This document shows, piece after piece, positions 38,059 through 50,573 of a stretch of DNA of 64,000 nt (its first letter is position 1; each line of letters opens with the position of its first letter). A model generated the notes under the pieces. That model was not told the DNA's origin. It ran no database searches and was given only the letters and a program-made list of their open reading frames with translations. A program made the position numbers and the translations under genes. The stretch is from Sipunculus nudus (lineage: Eukaryota > Annelida > Sipuncula > Golfingiida > Sipunculidae), in contig CM049316.1 in the NCBI GenBank assembly GCA_026874595.1, positions 33,301,339-33,365,338 of the forward strand. Reading direction: 5' to 3'.

Positions 38059-40780
38059 ATTGCATACTGTCAGTAACTTGTTTTATCACACGGAACAGGC
38101 ACGGTCTCCACCCCGAGCATAAGGAGCATCCAGCAAAATAAGTGCATTGGTGAAAATGCCGGTACAGTTCCACGGGTCACCTATATATATATATACATGT
38201 ATATACTAAAAACAGGACAGGATGAATGATTTTTTCGTCTTTATTGCAGTTATCGGCTGACATCCCATGGCTGGCGCAGCTGCATCTCTATCCATGTATT
38301 ACCACCTTGGTATATATATATAGAAACTATATTCTTCGAAATATTCAAAGAAATGTTTTCATGTTTTCATTGCACCTTTGATAAAATGCCACCCGCGCAC
38401 CACAATATTACGTTAGTTTTAAGTTGATCGCACAAGCTAATAATGTACAGTGAAACTCCTTTAAGCTGGACACTCAAGGGACTGGAGGATTTTGTCCGTA
38501 TCAGTGAATTTTCCTGTTTAAAGGAGTTTGGTATATTGCGTCATTTCTTCATTGAATGTTACTGATATCCTCTGCATTGATTATGTTTACGCTTAATTTG
38601 AAATACATAAATGTTATTTAAATAATTTTCAAAACAGCTTAAATATGCAATTGTAATTTATAAAATATAATTATTAAAAATGTAAGACAATCACTTTCTT
38701 TTCCTCCTTCATTTTATCAGCTAGGCCCCACATACTAATCCTGGCATGCATTTTAGGTACCATGATTCCTCTTCTAAGTAAGCATAGTTCATGGATGGTT
38801 GCACTATTCATGGTACTAGTATATTGAAGATTGGTTATTGACAGCATCCTGACAGCGCCATGACATTTAAACACATCGTCTAGACACAGAATTCCCAGAT
38901 TAGAACTATTGGAACTATATATTTTAACTGTTTGAAAAAGTTGGTTTGCATTTTTAGCGAATCTGTGAGCTAATTCAATGGTGTTGCATCGTCCGTCTTT
39001 CGTCGTCCGTCGTGCGTCATAGCTATCTCAAAAAGGGCAGGAGCTGGCATCACCCATTATTTTTGTTGCAAAAAAATTGTCTTCTAAAAAATTCTATCAG
39101 AATTTGCTTATTTTTTGGCTAACTGCATTTTCTTAGATTTTATAGGGAAGAAAATTAAAAAACATTTAAAAATGTTCTTCCCCGAAGCCATGCTGCCGAA
39201 TTGTCCGTTCATCTGTTTTAATAATCCTCCTGCAAAAAGAACATATCTGAAAAATCCTGACTGATACATCCTAGTTTTAAAATGTCCTAGTCCGAAACCT
39301 GCAGGTCCGAAACGTCCATTATGTTGAAATCATAATGACTAATGAAGATATGCAGGACATAAGAGGATCAATATTAAATTTGAAAAATAAACCTTCATTC
39401 ATACTCCCAAACTTTGCACAGGTTCGCATTAGTTCGTGTTTTTCATCTCCGTTACAAAATTTATGCTCGTCACGACTATGTGATCTGTTGTTATTAAGTT
39501 CCGTAAAATGTATATATGTATATATATATGTCTGGAATTGAGTAAAATTGAATAGGTTTCTTTATATATATTATAAAAAAAATCCTGAAATTGCCCATTT
39601 TGTATTAGACATATCTCACTGATATTCAATGAATTTAATTTCTCAAGAACTATAATCGAATGGCTTGCCTATAAAATTTATTCTTGACGTGTTCAGTGGT
39701 GCCATTTGCATAGTCAATTGCTTGGTGCATTTGCACGACTGGTTGCACTACATATACTTCAGTTGTGTATGTGTTAGAGCCCTTTCAAGCATCTCTACTT
39801 GCTGATGGGCCAGGCCCATTTAAGGATCCATGATAGGGCTGCCCACCTGCAGAAATATTGAAAACAATTACTAGTACTTTGATTGCGCACTTCAGTAATA
39901 CTTTATCAGGCAAGTGGTCAGCCCCCCCCCCCCCCCCCCCGGGGGTTGTCCTTTACTAATTTCCAAGTGATGTCTAACAGGTTAATGCTGCAAACCCCCT
40001 GAAAATCAACTTTTTTTTGCAAACCGCGTACACTATTTGAAATCATGTTTCTTCCGCGACTTTCCATTTGTTTTTGGAGCATAAATTTCTTATTATATAT
40101 CATAAGTGCATAATTTGGCATCAATGGAATAAGCAAAACATTGGCTTCATAATGGTTTATTATTTGGTCAGAAAGAAGTAACATTGTAACATCTTGGTTA
40201 CTTTCGTACCCCCTACCCCTTGTTTTTTTCTGAAAAAAAATGACATTTTTCCTGATATTAGGGATACCAAAAGGCATATTTTATGATTTAGGAATATCTT
40301 TGGGTCTGATAATGTTTAAAATATCTTTCAGCACAAATGCATATGCATAGTTAACATTAGTTTATTGAAGATAAAACACAATAAACAATCACGGACTCGC
40401 AAGTCAAATATTTTCAGAAATACCATCTTCACTGTGATTTAGCCCTGCCAGGGCGTAAGTATTTATGTTTGCTACTAAAATGCGTAAATAATACGTGATT
40501 CCATGCACCGATACATGTTAATCCGTGCTGGCTCTTATAACGAAGTGGGCGAGAGTGGTAAATAGTTATATAATTTGCAGCAAGGTGGCAGTACCGACAC
40601 TAAGGGTTAAAGCTCGTAGGAGAACGTATGATTTCTCTGTCAGAGGCAACAATAAATTTTTCATGGACAGGGCAGGTCTACAGTGGCTGGGATTTTGCTT
40701 CATAAGTTTTGAAAATCTCAACATAACTTCAAAGTCTTTGTAATATTTGATTTGTACGGACATTTCAATTTCTACTCCTT
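37304..40780. other. Intergenic sequence with microsatellites
   Basis: Holds (TA)n(TG)n at 37518-37560, (TA)n at 38005-38058, the 82-bp hairpin element end at 38448-38529, a microsatellite-like CGTCCGTC cluster at 38988-39018, and an 18-nt C run at about 39923-39940. No gene recognised. Open frames here are short and lack motifs. Confidence 0.5.
38448..38529. mobile_element. Hairpin-forming transposon terminus fragment
   Basis: CAGTGAAACTCCTTTAAGC at 38448 resembles pogo-group termini. AAACTCCTTTAA (38453-38464) is matched by its reverse complement TTAAAGGAGTTT (38518-38529), so about 80 bp could fold as a hairpin. Probably a deleted short MITE. Confidence 0.4.
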
Positions 40781-40789
40781 CTCCTCAAC

Positions 40790-41458
40790 ATGCCGCTACT
40801 GCTATTTCTTCGCCGCAGGGTGCCACTGCTGCTTCTACTTCGTCGCAGCGTGCCACTGCTGCTCCTACTTCGCCGCAGCGTGCCACTGCTGCTCCTACTT
40901 TGCCACAGCGTGCCACTGCTGCTCCTACTTTGCCACAGCGTGCCACTGCTGCTCCTACTTCGTCGCAGCGTGCCACTGCTGCTCCTACTTCGCCACAGCG
41001 TGCCACTGCTGCTCCTACTTCGCCGCAGGGTGCCACTGCTGCTCCTACTTCGCCGCAGGGTGCCAATGCTGCTCCTACTTAGCCGCAGCGTGCCACTGCT
41101 GCTCCTACTTAGCCGCAGGGTGCCACTGCTGCTCCTACTTCGCCGCAGGGTGCCACTGCTGCTCCTACTTCGCCGCAGGGTGCCACTGCTGCTCCTACTT
41201 CGCCGCAGCGTGCCACTGCTGCTCCTGCTTCGCCGCAGCGTGCCACTGCTGCTCCTACTTCGCCGCAGCGTGCCACTACCTCCCTGCAAAAACTGGATCA
41301 ACGCCCGCTGCTACTCTTTCACTCCAGCCTGTTGTTACATCACTGGATCGAGTCTCCTCCTACACCGTCCAGAACAGTGCAGGCATTTTACCCGAAATAA
41401 GTGGCCAACCCCGCACAAATTGCAACAAAAACAAACTCACCTAATTTTGATTCCTTAA
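40790..41458 (+). repeat. 30-bp CpG-rich minisatellite, about 16 units, possible decayed coding repeat
   Basis: About 16 near-perfect 30-bp units (40801-41280) based on GCCACTGCTGCTCCTACTTC then GCCGCAGCGT. One frame encodes a Pro/Thr/Ser/Ala decapeptide ATAAPTSPQR, mucin- or linker-like, but it is closed by TAG at 41080 and 41110, each a single change from TCG. Two other + frames remain open through the array and beyond, to 41444 and 41458, giving Cys/Tyr-rich and Leu-rich repeats that look unnatural. Just after the array the Ser/Thr/Pro-rich text (TGSTPAATLSLQPVV) resumes in a different frame, suggesting an old frameshift. I read it as a decayed repeat-coding exon or a simple minisatellite. 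No start, splice context or known family supports a live gene. Confidence 0.6.
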
Positions 41459-41489
41459 TGTCAGAAAAAAAGTTTTAAGCAATGTGTGT

Positions 41490-43040
41490 GTGTGTGGGCT
41501 GATGCGACTTCGGTCCTTCGAGAAATTAAAGAAAACCCTGCTTTTACACATCATGATTGCCTAATATCAAAACCACTCGTCTGTATTTGTCCATTTTTAT
41601 ACCTCCTATCAAGCCCCAAATTGGGTTAATTCGACTTCAGTCCTTCGAGAAATTAAGGAAAAACCTGCTGTAACATATCATGATTGCCTAATATCAAAAT
41701 CACTCGTCTGTATTTGTCCATTTTTATAAACATTCATACATTTCCTATTAAAAAGGGTAAAAAATTAGGTCAATATTAGGTCAAAATTTGCGAAAGTTAT
41801 GGACCGAAACATTAATTAGGTACCGTATCAAAATAGCAAGAAATATATTTTCTCTCGGAACATAGTAACTGCTATAGTTTTGCTAGATTTTTTTTTCAAG
41901 GATACAACTATTTAATCAAGATTTAATTGTATAAAAGAAATAAGATTAAAATTTTTGTAAATTCTTAAAATTATTAACATAAGTGCAAAATCAGTAACTT
42001 AAATTTTGCCCAACTTTGAGCATTGCACAATTTATTTCTGTGAGCAATGCTGATTGGATTTTTCAGCATTTTTACACATAAGGATTAAATCTGAAATATC
42101 AAAATTGAAAATAAAAGCTCACAAACAAGGCTAGTAATTGAAGTTTTATTAATTAATTATTAATTTTTTTTGGGGGGGGGGGGCTCTTGTTTTTACTTGC
42201 ATTTTCAAGTTCATTAAATACAGCATTGCCAGCATATCTGATTAGAAATGCATCACTCAGAAGCACCCCTGCTGCCAAAGGTGCTCAGTTATTCTCAAAT
42301 CACTCCCCATCCCACCCCCACAGCAATATCCATCGAGTGTAATGGGGGATTATTGTTATTGTTTGAACTGTATTTCTTAAACTGAAAAGCTGCTTTATCT
42401 CGAGTGTAATCTACAAGTTGCTATGTTGTGTGATATTGTGGCACTTTTCAAGAAACTATATTTCTTTTGAATAATTTAATCAAATTATGATTCGGAATAA
42501 GATTAAATCCATCATGTGCTTAATGTGATATTATATGAGCAAAATTAGCGATAAATGATGATGATATTTAGAATTTTGAATTAACTTAAACATGTTAAGC
42601 AGTTATATATGCTATATAATGCAAACGTATGGAAACTATAAACTTAAATAAATTGGTAAAATAAAAAGTGAGGATCTAATGCATACTTTCGTTCATTATT
42701 TTCCTGCCTCAGGAGAATGGGAAATAAAGAGATCAGCTTGTTCATGTACATGTCCGTCTGTCCGTTTCTAAATATTCAATATTCTCTACAAACTGTTGAG
42801 TTAAATTTCGTATTCCATATGTATATGCAGGGGTGTTGAAAATCTCACCATTCAGTGCCTCAGAACCCCTCCCCCCCAAGCCATAAAGTCCTTCACCTTT
42901 GGAAAGGGGATTTTAGTTATATGGCAATTGTATAAAATTATAAAATTGAAAAAATGGTAAGATAAAAAAATAGGATTGAATTGAACAAGTGTCAAGACCA
43001 ACTTAAGCTGAGCACTATGACCGACGGGTCCCTCGTGTTA
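41490..43040 (-). mobile_element. Large palindrome-ended non-autonomous repeat, copy D (inverted, 3' truncated)
   Basis: On the minus strand it starts near 43040 with ACACGAGGGACCCGTCGGTC and a GCTCAGCT block like the other copies, and shares internal text with A and B (for example 41570-41610, 41640-41740 and 41990-42110). It ends near 41490 next to a (TG)n stretch without the microsatellite and hairpin. A segment of about 110 bp is repeated (41515-41615 and 41635-41735). Confidence 0.6.
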
Positions 43041-43145
43041 ATGACCATATCAATAAAAATCATTCAGATGAGTATAATGATCATATGTTAAATAAGACCT
43101 CATCTTGTCCATCCTTATCACAAAGTGTCTGTTGTGAATTACGCA

Positions 43146-44170
43146 CAGGGTTGCCAGCAGTCAACTCAGAAAAAATCTCTGACTTTTAAACTTCATCTTT
43201 GCAAATCAAATGTAGCGCCTACTTTTATACATACATATATTCAGTGGCGCTTTACAAAAATACTAAAATAGATTATGACACAAGAGTTAAATTTAATAAA
43301 AACTTGGTCGAAAAAAATACGTTTTCAATTTTCTTTTTAAGTCGTCCATATTTTCGCTGCATTTACCATCATTAGGAGGTTCTCTCCAAAGAGAACGTCC
43401 ACACGTTGAAAATTCCCGATCAGCAAACGTTTTTTTAGCATTCCATTTTCTCCGACTTTCCTTGACCGGAATTTTAGCTGGTTTCTAGAAAAAAACGAAC
43501 CGACTACATTCAGTTTCTTCTTAAAAATGTCAATCTACTGCAAAACAAATTTTGTATGAACAATTGTTACTGAAATGCTAAGCAAAATGAAACTAAAAAT
43601 TTGGAATTGACAATGTAATATTCAAAGAATAATACACTCTGTTATCAAGCATTTATCATGTGTATAAATTTATCACATAATGACAACAAATGGCTTCAGT
43701 AGATCAAAGTAAGTGCACTCTGTTCTGCCTTTGTACTTTGTTACCTGTGCAGATTCATGTCCTTATGTAAAATGTATTACTAGTGCTTTACATTTGTTGT
43801 GTTTTACTAAGAAACAGGTGGCCTTTCATTAATATTTGGTGCTTCATGTATATGTTTTGTGTATCAATTCTATGCATCATAAACTTACAAGTGTGTACAG
43901 AAATCAAAGGGAAATGAGATTACACCTTCAGACACAACACAACTTTAATTGAAAGGAAAATGAAAATATAGTATAAAATTACAGAATGCTGGTTCATGAG
44001 ATAAAAAAGCCTTCCTGCCTGATAATCAACTACAGTCGCCATAGCCATTAAAATTCCCCAACTTACATAATCATCATAACATTCCATGACTTTTTATGAA
44101 ATTCCCTGACTTTTTCCTGTCCTTGAAATCATAATATTTTCCTGACTTTCCCTGACCGCTGGCAACCCTG
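43146..44170. mobile_element. Non-autonomous TIR DNA transposon, 1025 bp, with 6-bp target duplication
   Basis: Left end CAGGGTTGCCAGCAGTCA and the reverse complement of the right end CAGGGTTGCCAGCGGTCA match at 17 of 18 positions. The element is flanked on both sides by TACGCA (43140-43145 and 44171-44176). Subterminal CTGACTTT/CCTGACTTT blocks add to the inverted structure at the right end. No transposase frame is seen. Superfamily is uncertain: the terminus resembles some hAT-like ends, but hAT makes 8-bp duplications. Confidence 0.75.
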
Positions 44171-46684
44171 TACGCAGTTAGAGCTCCAGCAGTTTCAACC
44201 AGCCAAGGTGCACGCCATGTGATTCTTTTGGCACGTGCAGCTGAAGGTGCTGCATTTAGCTGACAGTTGTATCTAATAACCTGCTGGAGCGTTTCAGAAG
44301 CAGACGCCTCGTCACTTGACATAAACCAGACCAATCCTAGCTGTTTTAGTATACTTTCTAAAGAAACGTACCATGTGTGTCAAGAGAAATTCCGTTTGGG
44401 TCAATCCCTCTGTATGTTTGTTGAATATCTAATTCCTACGGTATCAGTGCAAGAGGATAGTGGAGCGCTGCACATTACTAAGTTAGGGTTGCCTGCTCAA
44501 TATAAATGCCTACCGAGTCGTACTACCAACCCCACCGCCCCCATGCTTTAGACCGTTTCCACATCAACCCCACACATATGGGCCTTTGGAGTCCTTAAAG
44601 TAGCAAATAAAGACCAGAATCAGATTCTGCGACCCAAAAAACTGATTGTCATATAAAAAAGTCTACAACTAATATACAGTTTCTAGCTGCAATGCATTAA
44701 CTAGCATGTGGTGATGATTTGAATAATTAAAAAGAAAAGCTGTCTGTAGTGATCAATTAACAATAAAATTAAATTTAGTAATGTGAAGTCTAATAAAAAA
44801 AGGCTATAATTACTTTCCAAATAATATAAAATTTGTTAATGGGCCTAGCCCATGTGCAGATGGGCCAGTGTGTTTGCAGTTCAGTGCATCAGTAATTTGG
44901 CTGCCAATCTGCATATGGGAGAAGGACCAGATCCGGAAAGGGCTCCAACATATACACATCTCTGAAAATACTTGCATAGCCTTTTTTTGTAAGTATAGCC
45001 AGTTTGAGGGCACGTAAGCGCCCGAAGGGGGTGGGTGTTGGAGGGGCTATCCCCCTCACATGGTATGGGAAATTTAGAAAAAAAAATAAAACAAAAAATA
45101 TGCCTTCTCAATGCAGTATTTCGACCTATTTCCGACTTTTGTTCAACATGCTGCACCGTACACACAATTACAAATTATTGAACTTACCGAATCTTGTTCT
45201 GTTATTATATCATTTAAAATGAATTGCATTATATATATTCCCTTCCCTTTAAAAATTACACCAAACTTACCTATATTACTTGACACATTCGATTGTCCCA
45301 GTTGTTTTCACATGAGGCATGTAGAATGAGAAGAAATAAAATGGTTTTCAATGCAAATTGACGGACTTTGTGTCAATTTTGAGATTGTAATTTTAGTATT
45401 CTTATTTGGCCAAATGAATGAGTTCTGCTTCCTGTATTTCGGTTAAAATCACCGCACAATCAAACGATTTTTATATTCGCAACCCTTTTAATTTCTTTTC
45501 GTTTTATTCCGGTCCTATAATTTGAAAGGTCAGTCATTACAGTAGTAAATCTGTACGTTAAGTTCACTACAGGTCATTTGCGTTTTAGCGACTACACAAC
45601 GATAGTCGGTACAGATTCTAACTTCCAGGGCCAACTAGCAATAACTTAAACGTATGTTACAGGACAAATTGATGGGAAGCTTAACAAAAATGCTGTTGAA
45701 GGGTTAAATTTGGACTAGCTTTAGTAGTTCGTGTCCGTCAGTGAGTTCTGGTAAATTCAGGTCTTCCGAGGCAGGTTGGTAAATAATGTTGAATCGTGTA
45801 GAATTGGTAATCCGAATGATCGTTTATCCGAACAAAACCCATGTTCCCCGAGCCTTTCGGAGAAATGACTCTCTACTTTACGTGCATGAAGCCTACTAGC
45901 GAGTGATGATACAAGTCATAATTCAACGATCATATGAAAATGAAATGCTGTACCTTAAGAAATGGTGTGCATATCTACTTTTACAAGATCGATGCGAACC
46001 CTTTAGCTTTTTCTCCCACCATAACGTCACCAGATAATAAAAATCACACGTATTGGTGACAGGCTGCCGCTAGCAGTCCAGAGCTACATTTCTCCACATA
46101 AAAACAAAGCAGACTCGGTAACTTCTTCGCCTGTGAAAAAAGACAGTGTTGTTATATGTACTTAGAACTCAGAACAACTTGAAATCTAAATAACGGAAAT
46201 TGGTGATATTCATGCATAATATACCACTGAAAGTCTCTGTGCATTACTTGTCCTTCAGAAGACCACTACTTATAAAACTCACTCCCGCCAGCGCAGTGGT
46301 CATTCGTATCTCGGCGGAGAGTTGCAACAGATCAGTTCATACATGTATATAAATTGATTTACATTAATACGTGTACAACTAACAAATAATACCCTGCCTG
46401 CTGTTTAGCAACTTTCTAAAAATATTTAGGAACGTCAAAGAGCTTTCTTGATTTTCAGTGTTCTTTGGTTGACTTTCGATGGTTTTCTGTGGTTTTCGCT
46501 GGTTTTCTGTGAATAGTCCGACTTGTATTATTCACACTTGTTATAGTTTAGAAATAAATTTGGGAATCACTTACCAAGATATATATTCGTCAGCCCTTTT
46601 CACATGAAACATTAAAAATCATCCACGGCAGACTCTAATTGGGTTCAATAAGTCCCTTGACAGATAAATTCGACGTTCTGAACA

Positions 46685-46687
<3 letters not shown>

Positions 46688-46750
<63 letters not shown>
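46688..46750. repeat. (AT)n microsatellite
   Basis: About 31 uninterrupted AT dinucleotides. Confidence 0.95.
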
Positions 46751-46753
<3 letters not shown>

Positions 46754-46789
46754 ATTCCAATATCGCCAGTTTTGAAGTCGATTCCAGAC

Positions 46790-47060
46790 TAACCGAGTCC
46801 GAGTGCAAGTCCTAGTCCAAGTCATTCGAGTCCTAGTCCGATTTTCTTGAAGTTAGTCCAAATCACTCGAGTCCTAGTCTGAGTCACTGAAGTTAGTCCA
46901 TATCACTCGAGTACTAGTCCAAGTCATTTAGGTTAGTCCAAATCACTCGAGTCCTAGTCTGAGTCATTGAAGTTAGTCCATATCACTCGAGTCCTAGTCC
47001 GAGTCCTTGAAGTTAGTCCAAGCCCTCCTTTTTCGAGTAGAGACTTTAGGAACTCGAGTC
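46790..47060 (+). repeat. 40-bp minisatellite, about six units
   Basis: AGTTAGTCCA recurs at 46851, 46891, 46931, 46971 and 47011, an exact 40-bp period. Units read AGTTAGTCCAAATCACTCGA then GTCCTAGTCTGAGTCACTGA with few changes; degenerate GTCCTAGTCC pieces flank both sides. Half-units share AGTCC/GAGTC words, implying an older shorter period. Confidence 0.9.
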
Positions 47061-47375
47061 ATTGTGTGAGTCCAAGTCCGAAACGACTGTACCAAAAAGC
47101 ATTTAGAATTGAACTTTGAGATCATCAAATGTATTTTTATATCAATTAAAATAGGCTTTTTTTACTTTCATATTGAATTACATTTAATTCCCATTGAACT
47201 CCCGATACATAAATTGAGTTTGGTTTAAAGTGTCAGCTATGCCTTAATATTTATATCTTTATCTTAAGGTTTTTGAAATTATCTGAGAACAATACGCACA
47301 TATAAACCTCTTTTGGTATGTTTTTCAATCTGAAAATCAGGCCTCAGTTGACATACTTTTATTTCCATTGGACTC

Positions 47376-47488
47376 GAGGTTCTATAACGAGAATTTACCA
47401 TTATGCCATTGAGGCATCGGCGGGGTTCGAACCGGGGTCCTTCAGCTCTGAGGTCCAATACTTTAACAACTAGTTTACGTCCTACCCT
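47376..47488 (-). repeat. tRNA-like SINE fragment, family 1
   Basis: Matches 11597-11705 over its length. The minus strand has a near-perfect box B, GGTTCGAACCCC, and an A-box-like TAAACTAGTTGTTAAAG upstream. The tRNA-like head could not fold as a normal tRNA by eye; it is a SINE or tRNA relic. Confidence 0.6.
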
Positions 47489-50415
47489 TAGACTTGTATT
47501 TATTGCCACAAGGCTTGAAGGTTCTGCATGGTGCGCTAAAAGATAAAATGGTCAAGCAAATCAGTCAGTCTCCAGTCTATGTACCGGTGGGCCCCGTGAT
47601 TGGCGTGCTTGAACCCTTGAATGTACGGACGAAAAGTTGGAGTCTGGCTTCGGGTTGATGACATTGACTTCAGCAAGCCGGGGCTCACATCAGCTCCCTC
47701 ACCAACGACGAAAGATCAGAAAAGGATTCCAGGTATTATCCTCCTATTATTTTAAAGAGAAAATGACGCGAAGTCTTTAAATGTATAATTGATTAATTGT
47801 AGTTGTAACTCCAAACTCCAAGATGCATTCTTAGGTTAGCTCGAGACCACCCTCTACCGAGGTCAAGACGAGAAGTCGGACGGGCCAGCAGGGCAGCAGC
47901 ACCCACGAACACTCAAGGCAGGTAAACAGATTGAAGAAAAGATGGACAAACAGAGTTGATCACCATGTCCCGTGCACGCGATGCGTGGAGGGGATAGGAG
48001 GTTTTGGGGGTGGTGCGGGGGGGGGGGTGTTTCAAACCTTATCAATAAAATGAATTTAAGCTTTAAAAACAGGTACTTCCAGGATTTTGTTTCTAATTCC
48101 GTCGCCCTGGGAAATCCACTTGTTCCTCTAAACTTTATTATCGTGGAGTTTCTTGGTCTTTCTTTATTTCCAGTCAGAGGATGGTTGGTAACTTTGTATA
48201 AGTTTTCCACTGAATAAAGCTCAATAAAAGGTGAATATAACGGAAATAATTGTTTTGTTTACATTATATCTATTATAGCTGTGCCAATATCCGTAAGGCA
48301 ATTTATTTGAACACTGAGAGTCAAGTATTATAAATAAACATACATACGTTGCCGAATATAATCATTGACCATTTAATTTACCGCCTATATAAATTATACC
48401 TATGGATTTTTTTAAAGTGCATTTTTCATTGATTGGCAATTGTGTCTGTTTCCTAATAAATGTAAGAGTGGTTTTCCTCATCTCGACTTTCGAGAAATGT
48501 TGTAAATGCAAATTAATATGCAAAATTATTTTTCGCCAATTGCACAAATATAAATTATTAAATTTCCGCTTCATTTCGAGATCTACAGCATAAGATTAAA
48601 AATTAAGGTTTCAGTACATAACCGCTCTGTGTATATGGTTTTATAAGCTTTTTAATATTCCATCACAGATGAAGGGGTCTCTTTCAGTTGACATCTCAGT
48701 AACACGATAATAAGCCAATACTGACGTTTTGACCGAGGTTCTCATACTAATTAATAGAAAGGAAAATTATGGAACCGTCTCCTTTTCTTAATATGCAAAT
48801 AAAGGCAATAATTGAAGTATGTTTTCTTTATTACGTCAACAACTGACGGTAATTTATATAACAATTGTGTCTGTTTTTGTTAAGAATTATAAATAATATG
48901 GGAATTAGGAAAGCCATGGACAAAATATCTAGTGTCCACCTTGTTTCGACATAATAACAGCAATTTTTGACGCACATCCTTAATTTATAATTAGTGTATT
49001 CCTAAATAACCGGGTGGTTGACATAGTCAAAGGGAAAACCAGGCGTATCTCGTTGTGCAGCTTTTGTTGGTACCTCAACCATAATGAGACGTGCTTTTTG
49101 CATGTCGGTGTTTTGATTTAACAACAGGTTACATGATAAACTTCAGAAGTACAGAATAATTATAACTTCGTAAGTATAAACTTTACTCTTTGTTATAATG
49201 TATATACTAGGACAGTTTCGATTGACTGAGTGTATATTATGGCCGCCATGAGACCAGGAATAAGAAAATATCAGCATGCCCATAATAATTATTCTAAATA
49301 ATACTTAAATAGTGCCAGTTTTCCTATGATCATACGCACAGAGCTAAAACGTGCACACCGACATACAATGCAGACATTCCCTTTCCAAAGCCATTCCCTA
49401 TACCTCTCCCAATATAGTTAAATTAATATGGTGTTTAGTCCCAGAATCGATATGTTACCATTGTTAGATTGCCATAATCATTAGTTTTGTTCAATATAAA
49501 GAATCATATAAGAATTTATTACTATTACGGAATCACCCGTGCAAGACCATGACATATGCCTGAAAAAGTCTGCATAATAACTTTGTTGCAGTACAGCGTG
49601 CATGTGTTATTAATTATGAATTTGATAGATAAAAACACAGGTTTATATATGTATATACATATATATATTAAATAAGATATCATAATATTAGGGGTCTCGC
49701 AGGGGTGGATATAATGGTTTTAAACACTACTAAATTTTCGGGAAATGTTATACACAAGATCTCTATTCCACTTCAATACAAAATAATTATGTTCTTATCA
49801 TAATGAGAAAATATTGATAAAACATTGCAAGCATGGGACATGTGCGAAGTATGCGAATGAGGAAAAAAGTAATTAAGGAACCATTTCGTTTATAGCGAAT
49901 TCCCAGAAAATAGTTGGTGCTATACAATTTATCCCAGGCACGATCGAAGCATTGTCCCGTTCACATAAAAAAAATTCTTACGTGTAATTCAAACATACTT
50001 GCAAGCAAAACTTAATAAAAATTGTCACTTCGGTGTGATTTTTTTTTTCACAACAGCAAGCGGGTAGATGCGTCCTTTTCCAGTAAATAAAAGTACATGC
50101 AAGTAAGCGTGAACTATATACACAAAGAAAGTTTTCTGCCATATCTTACATGAGTGGAACGAATGGAGAACGGCTCTCGCCTATGCATCTACACCGCCCA
50201 GGTGATTATAATTTCTTAATAAACTAAAATATTCAAAAAGGCTGGTTTTTCCTTTTCCTGACGCTGAGCGTAGGCTGGCCATTTAACTTAAATTATGTAT
50301 GCAATTTCATGAATTGTGCATAAAGGCGACATATTACATTTTGCCCTACTGTTATTTAATGCACTTCATGCAATAGTTTTCTTTTAACTGATAGAGCCGA
50401 TTAGATAAACTGACA

Positions 50416-50424
50416 TATATATAA
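50416..50424 (+). promoter_or_regulatory. Candidate TATA box of the receptor gene
   Basis: TATATATAA lies 78 bp upstream of the receptor ATG at 50502, which would leave a 5' UTR of about 50 nt. In an AT-rich genome chance TATA strings are common, so this rests on position. Confidence 0.35.
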
Positions 50425-50501
50425 TAAGCCCCACCCCTCCTATGCGTATATCTCCGGCTGATCAAGAGAGCGACCATTGTGTAATAATCTCCGGCCAGAC
50501 A

Positions 50502-50573
50502 ATGTGGATATTCAGCCTAGTTATTTTCTTTGGTATAGATGTGATTGTGAGGACCTGGGGAGAGGTGGATTTG
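50502..50573 (+). CDS. Receptor gene exon 1 (signal peptide)
   Basis: 24 codons, MWIFSLVIFFGIDVIV..., hydrophobic core then polar EVDL, ending at a strong TTG|GTAAGT donor in phase 0. Too short to be seen by length alone; the support is the in-phase join to the exon at 52663 and a classic signal peptide. Confidence 0.7.

Larger units (their letters stand above)
44177..50415. other. Intergenic sequence, mostly unassigned
   Basis: The first part (44177-44560) is less AT-rich, with a 94-codon + frame (44267-44551) and an overlapping minus frame containing ARAKRITWRAPWLVETAGAL; neither is recognised. A GGGCCTAGCCCATGTGCAGA block at 44839 resembles the inverse of 39805-39830 and may be a shared repeat. 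Listed separately are the (AT)n, the 40-bp minisatellite and a tRNA-like SINE piece. The remainder shows nothing I can name. Confidence 0.4.

Noticed and set aside
47376-47488. Functional tRNA gene
   Set aside because: Good box B but poor A box and no cloverleaf visible by eye; a second diverged copy at 11597 indicates a repeat.
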